From contig NZ_NTGE01000068.1 of the NCBI RefSeq assembly GCF_002291145.1, positions 1 to 57,024 on the forward strand: a stretch of DNA of 57,024 nt, written 5' to 3'. Positions 44,657-52,776 of this stretch are shown here, piece after piece. Position 1 is the first letter of the stretch; every line of letters begins with the position of its first letter. A model generated the notes under the pieces. That model was not told the DNA's origin, ran no database searches, and saw nothing but the letters and a program-made list of their open reading frames with translations. The translations under genes were made by a program, and so were the position numbers. This DNA is from Streptomyces sp. SA15 (lineage in GTDB: Bacteria > Actinomycetota > Actinomycetes > Streptomycetales > Streptomycetaceae).

Positions 44657-44681
44657 AACACACCCTTGAGGAGAACCACCG

Positions 44682-44744
44682 ATGCCCTTCCCTGCCCCTG
44701 ACCCGCTGAGCCGGCCCGCCGGCCGCCCGAGCCCGGCCTCGTGA
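44682..44744 (+). CDS. 20-residue leader ORF coupled to the transaldolase-like gene
   Basis: GAGGAG at ideal spacing precedes ATG 44682, which encodes a Pro-rich peptide beginning MPFPAPDPLSRPAGRP. Its TGA overlaps the GTG of the next gene (GTGA), so translation would deliver ribosomes to that start, which has no good site of its own. The peptide itself is probably irrelevant. Confidence 0.5.
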   Translation: MPFPAPDPLSRPAGRPSPAS

Positions 44745-45817
44745 GCGCGCGCACCGCCCTGGCCCGACCGACGCGGCGCGGCGACACGACACCGCTGTCC
44801 GGGCCGGAACTGTGGTGGGACGGCCTGCACCACGAGGACCTGCCGACTGTGCCGCAAGGCCACCGGATCACCGGCGTCCTGCTGGGCCCTGCCCCGCTCG
44901 ACCGGACGGCGGACCACCGGCTGCACCACCTCACCCGCCACGGCGTCCGCGACGCGGTGCACGCCTTGGTCCTCGACCGGCTGCGGCTCGGCTCCCGTCT
45001 GCTGCACGAGGTGCGCCGGAACAGTGGGGGGCGCCTGGGACATCTCGCCGTGGAGGTCGATCCGCGGTGCGCGCACACGCCGGGACAGATGCTGGCCGCC
45101 GTACGGACCCTCCACCGGGACGTGGCCACGGACCAGCTCGTCCCCGTGCTGCCGGCCACCGATGCCGGGCTGCGCGCGATGCGCGACGCGCTCGCCGAGG
45201 GGCTGAACGCGGGCATCGGCCCCCTGCACACCACGGACCGCGCCCAGCAGGCGCTGCGCTTCTGCCTGGAGGGCCTGGAACAGGCGGTCGACGCCGGGCA
45301 CACGCCACCCGCCGCGCTGGTGTCCGTCGGCGTCGGCGCCGTGGAGTGCGCGGTGGACGCGCTGCTGGACCGGGCGGGCGGCGAGGAGGCCAAGGCGCTG
45401 CGCGGCAGCGTGGCCCGAGCGCTCGCGCAGGTCATCCACGAACAGGCCCTGGACACCTTCGACTCCCCCCGCTGGCAGGCGCTTCGCGACCGCGGCGCCC
45501 CGCTGCCGCGGCTGCTGTGGTGCGAGGCCACCGCACCAGGGGTCCCCGTGGCCGGGGCCCGCCCGCCCCTGGCGGCACCGGGCACGGCGGTCGCGCTGCG
45601 CTCGGCTTTCGCCCTCACCAAGGATCTCCCGTCGGTGCGGTGGTCCGGCGCGCACTACGGCGACGCCCACCGCACTCTGTCCCATCTCGCTTGGTTCTCC
45701 GTGCCGTTGCGGACCATCAGCGCCGCTCTTGATGCCCGCTGGGCCGTCACCGCCGCCACTCGGTGGGACCGCCTGGCCGCACAGGTGACGGCCGTACTCG
45801 ACAAAGGACAGCGATGA
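44741..45817 (+). CDS. Transaldolase-like protein lacking the Schiff-base lysine
   Basis: 358 residues, with actinobacterial transaldolase similarity from about 35 to 285: LAVEVDPRCAH (102-112) matches the family's VSIEVDPRLAH, and EEAKALRGSVARALAQ, DSPRWQALRDRGA and RLLWCEAT match the C-terminal blocks. The active-site segments are lost: where transaldolases have IKIPAT, this has VPVLPAT, placing Val136 at the lysine; the TTNPSI segment reads LLGPAP; and the VNVTLIFS strand is replaced. So it cannot form the usual Schiff base. It may be a regulatory or scaffold paralogue for erythrose-4-phosphate supply, or a decaying enzyme. The ORF itself is intact, 358 codons. It overlaps aroA (ATGA). Confidence 0.75.
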   Translation: MSARTALARPTRRGDTTPLSGPELWWDGLHHEDLPTVPQGHRITGVLLGPAPLDRTADHRLHHLTRHGVRDAVHALVLDRLRLGSRLLHEVRRNSGGRLGHLAVEVDPRCAHTPGQMLAAVRTLHRDVATDQLVPVLPATDAGLRAMRDALAEGLNAGIGPLHTTDRAQQALRFCLEGLEQAVDAGHTPPAALVSVGVGAVECAVDALLDRAGGEEAKALRGSVARALAQVIHEQALDTFDSPRWQALRDRGAPLPRLLWCEATAPGVPVAGARPPLAAPGTAVALRSAFALTKDLPSVRWSGAHYGDAHRTLSHLAWFSVPLRTISAALDARWAVTAATRWDRLAAQVTAVLDKGQR

Positions 45818-47109
45818 CCACCGTCCCCTCGCCGCCCGACTCGCTTCACGCCCGTGTTCCCGGCTCGAAGTCACTGACCAACAGAGCACTCCTGCTCGCC
45901 GCCGCGGCGGACGGGACCAGTGTGCTCGCCACTCCGCTGATCAGCGACGACACCATGGCTTTCCGCCGAGCGCTCGGCGATCTGGGCGCCCGGGTCCAGC
46001 CATCGGACGACGACGGCGCCTGGCAGGTGACCGGGCTGGGACGCGGCCCGAAGGGCACCGGCCGTATCTGGTGCGCGGACGCGGGCACCGCCGCACGTTT
46101 CCTGCCACCGCTGGCCGCCGCCGGCCACGGTGACTTCGTCTTCACGGGCAGCGACCAGCTCACGGCCCGCCCCGTGGCACCGCTCGCCGACGCGCTGCGC
46201 CGCCTGGGTGCCGAGGTACACACCGGACCGGGAGGCACGCTGCCGCTGCGGGTACGCGCCCAGGGCTTGGACGGCGGCGCGCTGGAGGTCGACGGCAGCC
46301 TCAGCAGCCAGTTCCTCAGCGGGCTGCTGATGGCGGGCCCGCTGCTGCGCGGCGGGCTGCTGCTCGGGGTGCGCGAACTGGTCAGCCGCCCCTACGTCGA
46401 CATGACGCTCGCGCTGATGCGGCACTTCGGCGCCGACGTGGCCGAGAACACCCCGGGCGAGTTCGCCATCCGTCCCACCGGCTACCGGGCCGCCGATCTA
46501 GGGGTCGAGCCGGATGCCTCCACCGCTTCGTACTTCCTCGCCGCCGCGGCTGTCACCGGGCGCACCGTGACCGTGCGCGGTCTCGGCCGCGGCAGCCTCC
46601 AGGGCGACGTGCGGTTCGCTGAGGTGCTCGAGCGGGCCGGGGCCCGTGTGCACCGCGGCGAGGAGGCGATCTCGGTCACCGGAACCGGCACGCTCAGGGG
46701 CGGTTTCACCGTGGACATGGGGGACATCTCCGATACGTTCATGACGCTGGCCGCGATCGCCCCCTTGGCCGACGCGCCCCTGACCATCCGCGGCATCGGC
46801 CATGCCCGGCTCAAGGAGTCGGACCGGATCGAGGCGGTCGCCCGGAACCTGCGCGCCCTGGGCGTACGCACCGACACCGGCCGGGACTGGATCACGGTGC
46901 ACCCCGGCAGCACGTACCCTGCGCGGATCGCCTGTCACCGCGACCACCGCATCGCCATGGCGTTCTCCGTGCTGAATCTGCGCACGAGGAATCTCACGCT
47001 CGACGACCCCGGCTGTGTCGCCAAGACCTTCCCCGGGTTCCACGAGGAGCTCCACCGGCTCTTCCCGCGGCATCCGCTGCCGGCTCTACCTGCCCGCGTC
47101 TCTGCGTGA
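45814..47109 (+). CDS. aroA: 3-phosphoshikimate 1-carboxyvinyltransferase (EPSP synthase)
   Basis: 431-residue inverted-repeat domain enzyme. PGSKSLTNRALLLAA at the start, DAGTAARFLPP, GSLSSQFLSGLLMAG, RLKESDRIEA and CHRDHRIAMAF near the end are the conserved substrate-binding segments. Phe follows Arg in the TAARF loop, as usual for actinobacterial enzymes. ATG 45814 overlaps the stop of the transaldolase-like gene, so the two are coupled. Confidence 0.95.
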   Translation: MTTVPSPPDSLHARVPGSKSLTNRALLLAAAADGTSVLATPLISDDTMAFRRALGDLGARVQPSDDDGAWQVTGLGRGPKGTGRIWCADAGTAARFLPPLAAAGHGDFVFTGSDQLTARPVAPLADALRRLGAEVHTGPGGTLPLRVRAQGLDGGALEVDGSLSSQFLSGLLMAGPLLRGGLLLGVRELVSRPYVDMTLALMRHFGADVAENTPGEFAIRPTGYRAADLGVEPDASTASYFLAAAAVTGRTVTVRGLGRGSLQGDVRFAEVLERAGARVHRGEEAISVTGTGTLRGGFTVDMGDISDTFMTLAAIAPLADAPLTIRGIGHARLKESDRIEAVARNLRALGVRTDTGRDWITVHPGSTYPARIACHRDHRIAMAFSVLNLRTRNLTLDDPGCVAKTFPGFHEELHRLFPRHPLPALPARVSA

Positions 47110-47155
47110 CGCGGACCACCACTTTCCTTGCCTCAGAAGGGATCTGACGATTCAC

Positions 47156-48358
47156 ATGACGCACATACTGATCGCCGGGGGCGGCATCGGCGGGCTCGCC
47201 ACAGCTGTGTCGCTGGCCCGGAACGGGCACCGGGTCACCGTGCTCGAACGCCGTGGCACCTTCGCCGAGATCGGCGCCGGCATCCAGCTCGGCCCCAACG
47301 CCTTCCACGCCCTGGACCGCCTCGGCGTGGGCGAGGGCGTGCGCGAACAGGCCGTGTTCATCGATGAACTGTGCTTCATGGACGGCACCACGGGCGAGAA
47401 GGTCGCCGGCATGGAGCTGACCGAGGCCTACCGCGACCGGTTCGGCAACCCTTACGCCGTGGTGCACCGCGGCGATCTTTACCAGCCGCTGCTCACCGCC
47501 TGCCAGGAGCTCGACGCCGTCGAACTCGTCGCCGACGCTTCGGTGGAGAGCTATGAGCAGAGCGCCGCGGGCGTCACGGTGCACACCACCGACGGACGGA
47601 CCTTCCACGGCGCGGCGCTGATCGGCGCGGACGGCATCCGCTCCACGGTGCGCGCGCAGATGCTGGGCGACGGTGAACCGCGCGTGTCGGGCCACACCAT
47701 CTACCGCTCGGTGATACCGATCGAGAAGGTGCCCGAGGAACTGCGCTGGAACACGGTCACGCTGTGGGCCGGCCCCAAGTGGCACTTCGTGCACTACATC
47801 ATCGGCGGCGGCAAGTACCTCAATCTCGCCGTCACCCGCGACAACGGGGCCACTGTGCCGGTGGCCGGGCGGGAGGCCGAACGCGCGCACGTGCTCGGCC
47901 GGTTCCCCGGCATCGGCACGACCGCCCGTCGCCTGCTCGAACTCGGCGAGGGGTGGCGCGAGTGGGTGCTGTGCGACCGTGACCCCGTCCCGGCCTGGAC
48001 CGACGGACGGGTCGCGCTGGTCGGTGACGCCGCCCACCCCATGCTGCAGTACGCGGCCCAGGGCGCGTGCCAGGCCTTGGAGGACGCCGTGGTCCTCGGC
48101 GAGCTGACCGAGACCGTGGGGGAGGACGACGTCGTGCAGCGCCTGGAGAAGTACAACGCCGCACGCCGCGAACGCGCGGGGCGGACCCAGCTGATCGCCC
48201 GGCGCATGGGCAGCGAGCTGTACCACCCGGCGGGTGAGAAGGCCGAGGTGCGCAACGCGATGCTCTCCGGCCTGTCGCAGCAGGACATGTACGAGAAGGT
48301 CTCCTGGCTCCACGGCGACCTGGCCTTCACCGACAGCGGCATCGGGGGAAACCGTTGA
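47156..48358 (+). CDS. FAD-dependent monooxygenase (3-hydroxybenzoate 6-hydroxylase / salicylate hydroxylase type)
   Basis: 400-residue class A flavoprotein. GxGxxG loop IAGGGIGGL at 6-14, [17 protein letters not shown] (second FAD contact), the [10 protein letters not shown] motif, and [23 protein letters not shown]. The last resembles 3-hydroxybenzoate 6-hydroxylases more than ring-ipso salicylate hydroxylases. On 3-hydroxyanthranilate, para-hydroxylation relative to the hydroxyl (C6) would give a 3,6-dihydroxyanthranilate, which is ortho-hydroxylated and ready for the amidohydrolase-type decarboxylase. Placed between aroA and aroC, so co-regulated with precursor supply. AGAAGGG precedes ATG 47156. 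Confidence 0.87.
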   Translation: MTHILIAGGGIGGLATAVSLARNGHRVTVLERRGTFAEIGAGIQLGPNAFHALDRLGVGEGVREQAVFIDELCFMDGTTGEKVAGMELTEAYRDRFGNPYAVVHRGDLYQPLLTACQELDAVELVADASVESYEQSAAGVTVHTTDGRTFHGAALIGADGIRSTVRAQMLGDGEPRVSGHTIYRSVIPIEKVPEELRWNTVTLWAGPKWHFVHYIIGGGKYLNLAVTRDNGATVPVAGREAERAHVLGRFPGIGTTARRLLELGEGWREWVLCDRDPVPAWTDGRVALVGDAAHPMLQYAAQGACQALEDAVVLGELTETVGEDDVVQRLEKYNAARRERAGRTQLIARRMGSELYHPAGEKAEVRNAMLSGLSQQDMYEKVSWLHGDLAFTDSGIGGNR

Positions 48359-49539
48359 GCAGGTTGCGCTGGCTGACCGCAGGGGAGTCGCATGGCCCCG
48401 CACTGGTGGCGACGCTGGAGGGGCTGCCCGCCGGTGTTCCGGTCACCACCCGGATGGTGGCGGACCACCTGGCGCGGCGGCGTCTTGGCCATGGGCGCGG
48501 TGCGCGGATGAAGTTCGAGCGGGACGAGGTGACCTTCCTCGGTGGTGTCCGGCACGGGCTGACGCTGGGCTCGCCGGTCGCGGTGATGGTGGGGAACACC
48601 GAGTGGCCGAAGTGGGAGCAGGTGATGGCGGCCGATCCGGTCGATCCGGACGTGCTCGAGGATCTGGCCCGTAACGCGCCCTTGACCCGGCCCCGACCCG
48701 GCCACGCCGACTTGGCGGGTATGCAGAAGTACGGGTTCGACGAGGCGCGGCCGGTCCTGGAGCGGGCGAGCGCGCGGGAGACCGCCGCCCGCGTGGCCCT
48801 GGGCGCGGTGGCCCGGTCGTATCTGAAGGAGACGGCCGGCATCGAGATCGTCAGCCATGTCGTCGAGCTGGCCTCGGCCAAGGCGCCGTACGGGGTGTAC
48901 CCGACCCCGGCGGACGTGGAGAAGCTGGACGCGGACCCGGTGCGCTGCCTGGACGCCGACGCGTCGAAGGCGATGGTCGCGGAGATCGACCAGGCCCACA
49001 AGGACGGCGACACCCTCGGCGGTGTGGTGGAGGTGCTGGCGTACGGCGTGCCGGTCGGCCTCGGCTCCCACGTGCACTGGGACCGCAGGCTGGACGCCCG
49101 TCTCGCCGCCGCGCTCATGGGCATCCAGGCGATCAAGGGCGTGGAGGTCGGCGACGGCTTCGACCTGGCCCGGGTGCCGGGTTCGCAGGCGCACGACGAG
49201 ATCGTGGCCACCTCAGACGGTGTCAGGCGTGCCTCGGGTCGCGGGGGCGGTACGGAGGGTGGTCTGACCTCGGGTGAGCTGCTGCGGGTGCGCGCCGCGA
49301 TGAAGCCGATCGCGACCGTGCCGCGCGCGCTGGCCACCATCGACGTGGCCACGGGTGAGACGGCGCAGGCGCATCATCAGCGTTCGGACGTGTGCGCGGT
49401 GCCCGCGGCCGGGATCGTCGCCGAGGCCATGGTCGCGCTGGTGCTGGCGGACGCGGTGGCGGAGAAGTTCGCCGGCGACAGTGTGGTGGAGACCCGCCGC
49501 AACGCTCAGTCGTACGTCGAGCACCTGACCATACGCTGA
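48355..49539 (+). CDS. aroC: Chorismate synthase
   Basis: 394 residues; FMN-dependent lyase producing chorismate. [46 protein letters not shown] and [16 protein letters not shown] are the chorismate synthase signatures. TTG 48355 overlaps the monooxygenase stop (TTGA), giving tight coupling. A perfect 15-bp hairpin follows. Confidence 0.95.
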   Translation: MSRLRWLTAGESHGPALVATLEGLPAGVPVTTRMVADHLARRRLGHGRGARMKFERDEVTFLGGVRHGLTLGSPVAVMVGNTEWPKWEQVMAADPVDPDVLEDLARNAPLTRPRPGHADLAGMQKYGFDEARPVLERASARETAARVALGAVARSYLKETAGIEIVSHVVELASAKAPYGVYPTPADVEKLDADPVRCLDADASKAMVAEIDQAHKDGDTLGGVVEVLAYGVPVGLGSHVHWDRRLDARLAAALMGIQAIKGVEVGDGFDLARVPGSQAHDEIVATSDGVRRASGRGGGTEGGLTSGELLRVRAAMKPIATVPRALATIDVATGETAQAHHQRSDVCAVPAAGIVAEAMVALVLADAVAEKFAGDSVVETRRNAQSYVEHLTIR

Positions 49540-49545
49540 GGCCGG

Positions 49546-49581
49546 CGGGTGGGTGTGGGGCGCGGCCCCCACACCCACCCG
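49546..49581 (+). terminator. Perfect 15-bp hairpin after aroC
   Basis: CGGGTGGGTGTGGGG (49546-49560) pairs with CCCCACACCCACCCG (49567-49581) around six bases, followed by TGTT. Confidence 0.8.
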
Positions 49582-49804
49582 TGTTGACGGTGGTCCGGCC
49601 ACACCCCCCGGGTGAACGACGCAATGCTCCGTATACCAGGCGTCAACCGTACTGAAGGGCACGGTGCCCGTACGCCGCCCACCGGTGGCCCTCCACGCAG
49701 CATCCGGCACATTCGGGTGCCAGGAGCACCTCGTCGTCCCGGGGCCGCGCCAGCCATGGTGCTTATGCAGCCGAACAGGGCTGCCCGAACATGGCTGGAG
49801 CAAC

Positions 49805-51034
49805 GTGAACACGACCGTCCTCGGGAAATGCGACCCCGCCCACTCCGTGCCCCACAAGCGCTCTGTCTCCCCCGATGGTGAGGCGCCCGACGACATCGTC
49901 GCGGAGCTGGGTGCCGCCTTATTCTCCCTCCTGGGCAGAAAGGACCAGCGGCGCCGGGCGGAGCACTACCTGCGCGGGCTGCTGACCACCCAGGGCCGCA
50001 AGTCCATCCGTAACATCGCCGCCCATCTGGGGCGGCCCGGCCTGGAGCAGAGCCTGCACCACTTCATCGCCAGCTCCACCTGGGACTGGCACCCCCTGCG
50101 CGCCGCGCTGGCCGACTATCTGGAACACACCATCGCGCCGCAGGCGTGGGTGATACAGCCGATGCACATCCCCAAGGCAGGCAAGTACTCGGTGGGCGTG
50201 GACCAGCAGTTCGCCCCACACCTGGGGCAGGTCGTCCGCGGCCAGCAGGTGACCGGCGCCTGGCTCGCCTCCACGACGCTGAGCGCCCCCGTCAACTGGC
50301 GGATGGTTCTGCCCGAGAGCTGGATCAACGACTCCGAGCGGCGCGCGCGGGCGGAGGTGCCCGAGAGAACGGCGCCGGAGAGCGCGGAGGAGTGCGCCGT
50401 GTCCGTCGCCCTGGACATGGCGCGGATGTGGGACATCCCGCGCCGGCCCGCCGTCCTCGATCTGCGCCGCGGCGACGTAGCCGCCGCGACCCGCCGTCTC
50501 ACATCGGGCGGCGTGCCCTTCCTCACCCGGATCAGCCCCTCGTGCCTGCTGTCCGTCGCCGACCAGGCGCTGCCCGGCCACCGAGCCGGGGCGCTGCCCG
50601 CGCGGCGGATCCTCGAACTGCTCAAGGGGATGCGCGTGCCCGCCGCCTGGCACGACGCGGCTGAGCCGCACACCCCCCGCGCCTCCTGGGCGGCGAAAGT
50701 CCCCGTCGCGCTGCCCGGTCCCGCCACCGGGACGCCCCAGCGGCTGTTCCTGGTGGGTGAGTGGGCCGATCCGGCGCGGCCGCCCTCCGCCCTCTGGCTC
50801 ACCTGCCTGCCGCAGATGTCGGCCGCGTCGCTGGTTCGCACCGCGAAGCTGGCCGGCCGGGTCGAGCGGGACTGCGAACGCATCGGTGAGCGGGCCGGGC
50901 TGCGCGACTTCGCGGGGCGTTCATTCCGCGGCTGGCACCGCCACATGACTCTGGCCTCCGTGGCGCACACGGCGATCGCCCTGCAAGCCGCGGAGTACGC
51001 GCCGCGGCGGGCCGGACGGCTGGTCCGTGCCTGA
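49805..51034 (+). CDS. IS701-like transposase homologue with lost first catalytic acidic residue
   Basis: 409 residues matching IS701-family DDE proteins: LLTTQGRKSIRNIAAHLG, LHHFIASSTWD, SVGV...GQQVTGAWLAS, LPESWINDSERR and the C-terminal FRGWHRHMTLASVAH. Where transposases have the first catalytic Asp in WVVDDTG or VDETG, this reads WVIQPMHI (residues 115-122), so Q-P replaces D-D/E. No terminal inverted repeats were seen around it. GGAG precedes GTG 49805. It may be a domesticated DNA-binding protein. Confidence 0.75.
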   Translation: MNTTVLGKCDPAHSVPHKRSVSPDGEAPDDIVAELGAALFSLLGRKDQRRRAEHYLRGLLTTQGRKSIRNIAAHLGRPGLEQSLHHFIASSTWDWHPLRAALADYLEHTIAPQAWVIQPMHIPKAGKYSVGVDQQFAPHLGQVVRGQQVTGAWLASTTLSAPVNWRMVLPESWINDSERRARAEVPERTAPESAEECAVSVALDMARMWDIPRRPAVLDLRRGDVAAATRRLTSGGVPFLTRISPSCLLSVADQALPGHRAGALPARRILELLKGMRVPAAWHDAAEPHTPRASWAAKVPVALPGPATGTPQRLFLVGEWADPARPPSALWLTCLPQMSAASLVRTAKLAGRVERDCERIGERAGLRDFAGRSFRGWHRHMTLASVAHTAIALQAAEYAPRRAGRLVRA

Positions 51035-51085
51035 CCGGTCCCTAGGTGTGCTGTCCGGACAGGGCCGGGGGGCGCCGTGCCGTCG

Positions 51086-52168
51086 TCAGTGTGCCGCCGC
51101 CCTCCCGCGCCGCGCCGCCGGGTGTTCCGGGGCCGCGGGCGTGCCCGGTGGACGCAGTCGCTCGAACTCCTTGCGCAGCACGGGGATGACCTCTTCGCCC
51201 AGGATGTCGAGCTGTTCCAGAACGGTTTTCAGGGGCAGTCCGTTGGCGTCGACGTTGAACAGCTGGCGCTGGTAGTCGCCGCAGTACTCACGGAAGGTCA
51301 GTGTCTTGTCGATGACTTCCTGGGGCGATCCGACGCTCAGCGGTGTGGCCGCCATGTAGTCCTCCAGGGGAACACCGCCGCCCATGACCGGCGAGTGGTC
51401 GAAGTACGGCCTGAACTCCCTGACCGCGTCCTGGGAACGGCGCCGGACGAATGTCTGCCCGCCCAGGCCCACGATGGCCTGCTCGGGTGTGCCGTGTCCG
51501 TGGTGGGCGAACCGCCTGCGGAAGAGCGCGACCATCTTCTTGGTGTGCGCCGCGGGCCAGAAGATGTGATTGGCGAAGAAGCCGTCACCGTGGACGGCGG
51601 CCTGCTCGACGATCTCCGGCGAGCGGATGGAACCGTGCCAGACGAAGGGGGGAACTCCCGCGAGGGGGCGGGGGGTCGAGGTGAATCCGCGCAACGGCGC
51701 GCGGAACCTTCCCTCCCAGTCGACGTCCGTCTCCCGCCACAGCCGGTGCAGCAGCCCGTAGTTCTCGACGGCGAGGGGGATACCCTGCCGGATGTCCTGG
51801 CCGAACCAGGGGTAGACGGGGCCGGTGTTGCCACGCCCGAGCATCACGTCCACGCGTCCCTGCGCGAGGTGCTGGAGCATGGCGTAGTCCTCAGCGATCT
51901 TCACTGGGTCGTTGGTGGTGATGAGGGTGGTCGAGGTGGACAGGATCAGGTGCTTCGTACGCGCTGCGACGTAGCCGAGGAAGGTCGTCGGGGAGGACGG
52001 TACGAACGGCGGATTGTGGTGCTCCCCGGTGGCGAAGACATCGAATCCCACCTCTTGCGCCTTGAGCGCGATGGTGACCATCGCCTTGATCCGCTCGTGC
52101 TCGCTGACGGCCCGGCCGGTTTCCGGATCTGGCGTGACATCGCCCACGGAGAAGATCCCGAACTGCAT
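51086..52168 (-). CDS. Luciferase-like (LLM) FMN-dependent monooxygenase
   Basis: 360-residue bacterial-luciferase-fold flavin monooxygenase using reduced FMN from another reductase. MQFGIFSVGD, GFDVFATGEHHNPPFV, TLITTNDPVKIAEDYAMLQHLAQGRVDVMLGRGN are typical. Substrate unknown; in this cluster it might modify the aminophenol, or act on a side branch. Downstream of the truncated aroB on the same strand. ATG 52168 follows GAAAGGA. Confidence 0.9.
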   Translation of the reverse strand: MQFGIFSVGDVTPDPETGRAVSEHERIKAMVTIALKAQEVGFDVFATGEHHNPPFVPSSPTTFLGYVAARTKHLILSTSTTLITTNDPVKIAEDYAMLQHLAQGRVDVMLGRGNTGPVYPWFGQDIRQGIPLAVENYGLLHRLWRETDVDWEGRFRAPLRGFTSTPRPLAGVPPFVWHGSIRSPEIVEQAAVHGDGFFANHIFWPAAHTKKMVALFRRRFAHHGHGTPEQAIVGLGGQTFVRRRSQDAVREFRPYFDHSPVMGGGVPLEDYMAATPLSVGSPQEVIDKTLTFREYCGDYQRQLFNVDANGLPLKTVLEQLDILGEEVIPVLRKEFERLRPPGTPAAPEHPAARRGRAAAH

Positions 52169-52209
52169 GACGTCCTTTCGTTCGTTGTGTGCGATCCGAG
52201 GTCAGCCGG

Positions 52210-52635
52210 TCAGCCGGACACCCGTGCCCAGGCGGCGGCGAGCCGGTCCGGAGCCGGATCCTTGAGGACACGAGTGCGCCCGATGCCGTCGAGGACGATG
52301 AAGCGCGGTGTGTTCCCTCGGGACTTCTTGTCCACCCGCATGGCCTCCAGCAGATCGGGCCACCGCCCGCCGCGGTGGTGCAAGGGCAGGCCGACCGCGC
52401 TGAGCACGGACCGGTGGCGCCGCACCACGGCGTCGTCCGAAAGGCCCGCCAAGCCGCCGAGTTCGGCCGCGAACACCATGCGCAGCTTGGGCGGATGCAG
52501 GACGGCCACGCGCGAGGGGGCCCTGTCGCCCGAGCCGGTCGGCGCGTCGGCCAGTTCGTGCAACAGGCCGCGGCCCACGCGTACGTCGTACGAACCATGA
52601 CCCGTACTGGTGCCCACATGTATGCGTGTCTTCAT
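52210..52635 (-). pseudogene. aroB: 3-dehydroquinate synthase with large in-frame internal deletion
   Basis: 141 codons instead of about 360. The N-terminus (YDVRVGRGLLHELAD, VAVLHPPKLR) fuses directly to the AroB C-terminus (MVFAAELGGLAGLSDDAVV through DKKSRGNTPRFIVLDG and the end). The deleted middle holds the NAD-binding GGGxxxD loop and the zinc ligands (the conserved Glu and two His), so it cannot be catalytic. The frame stays open, which suggests either recent loss or maintenance. 41 bases upstream of the LLM gene. Confidence 0.85.
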
Positions 52636-52776
52636 CCACGTCAAGCTAGTGATCAACGCCGCCGTGCCACCGTCCGCGCCGGCGAATACGTCACGTCGGG
52701 GCGGCGGCGCTCTTCGACCTGACAGATCTGGTTGCCCGCCGTGGCCCCGAAGAGCCGACGGAACCAGACTGGTGTG

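Noticed and set aside
43751..45889. 712-codon minus-strand frame
   Set aside because: Shadow of aroK and the transaldolase-like gene and of a repeat array; low-complexity translation.
45814..47109. EPSP synthase with Phe in the TAxRF loop as a glyphosate-tolerance change
   Set aside because: Phe at this position is, as far as I recall, normal for actinobacterial AroA, so not evidence of adaptation.
49805..51034. Active insertion sequence
   Set aside because: No terminal inverted repeats or target duplications found and a catalytic Asp is missing.
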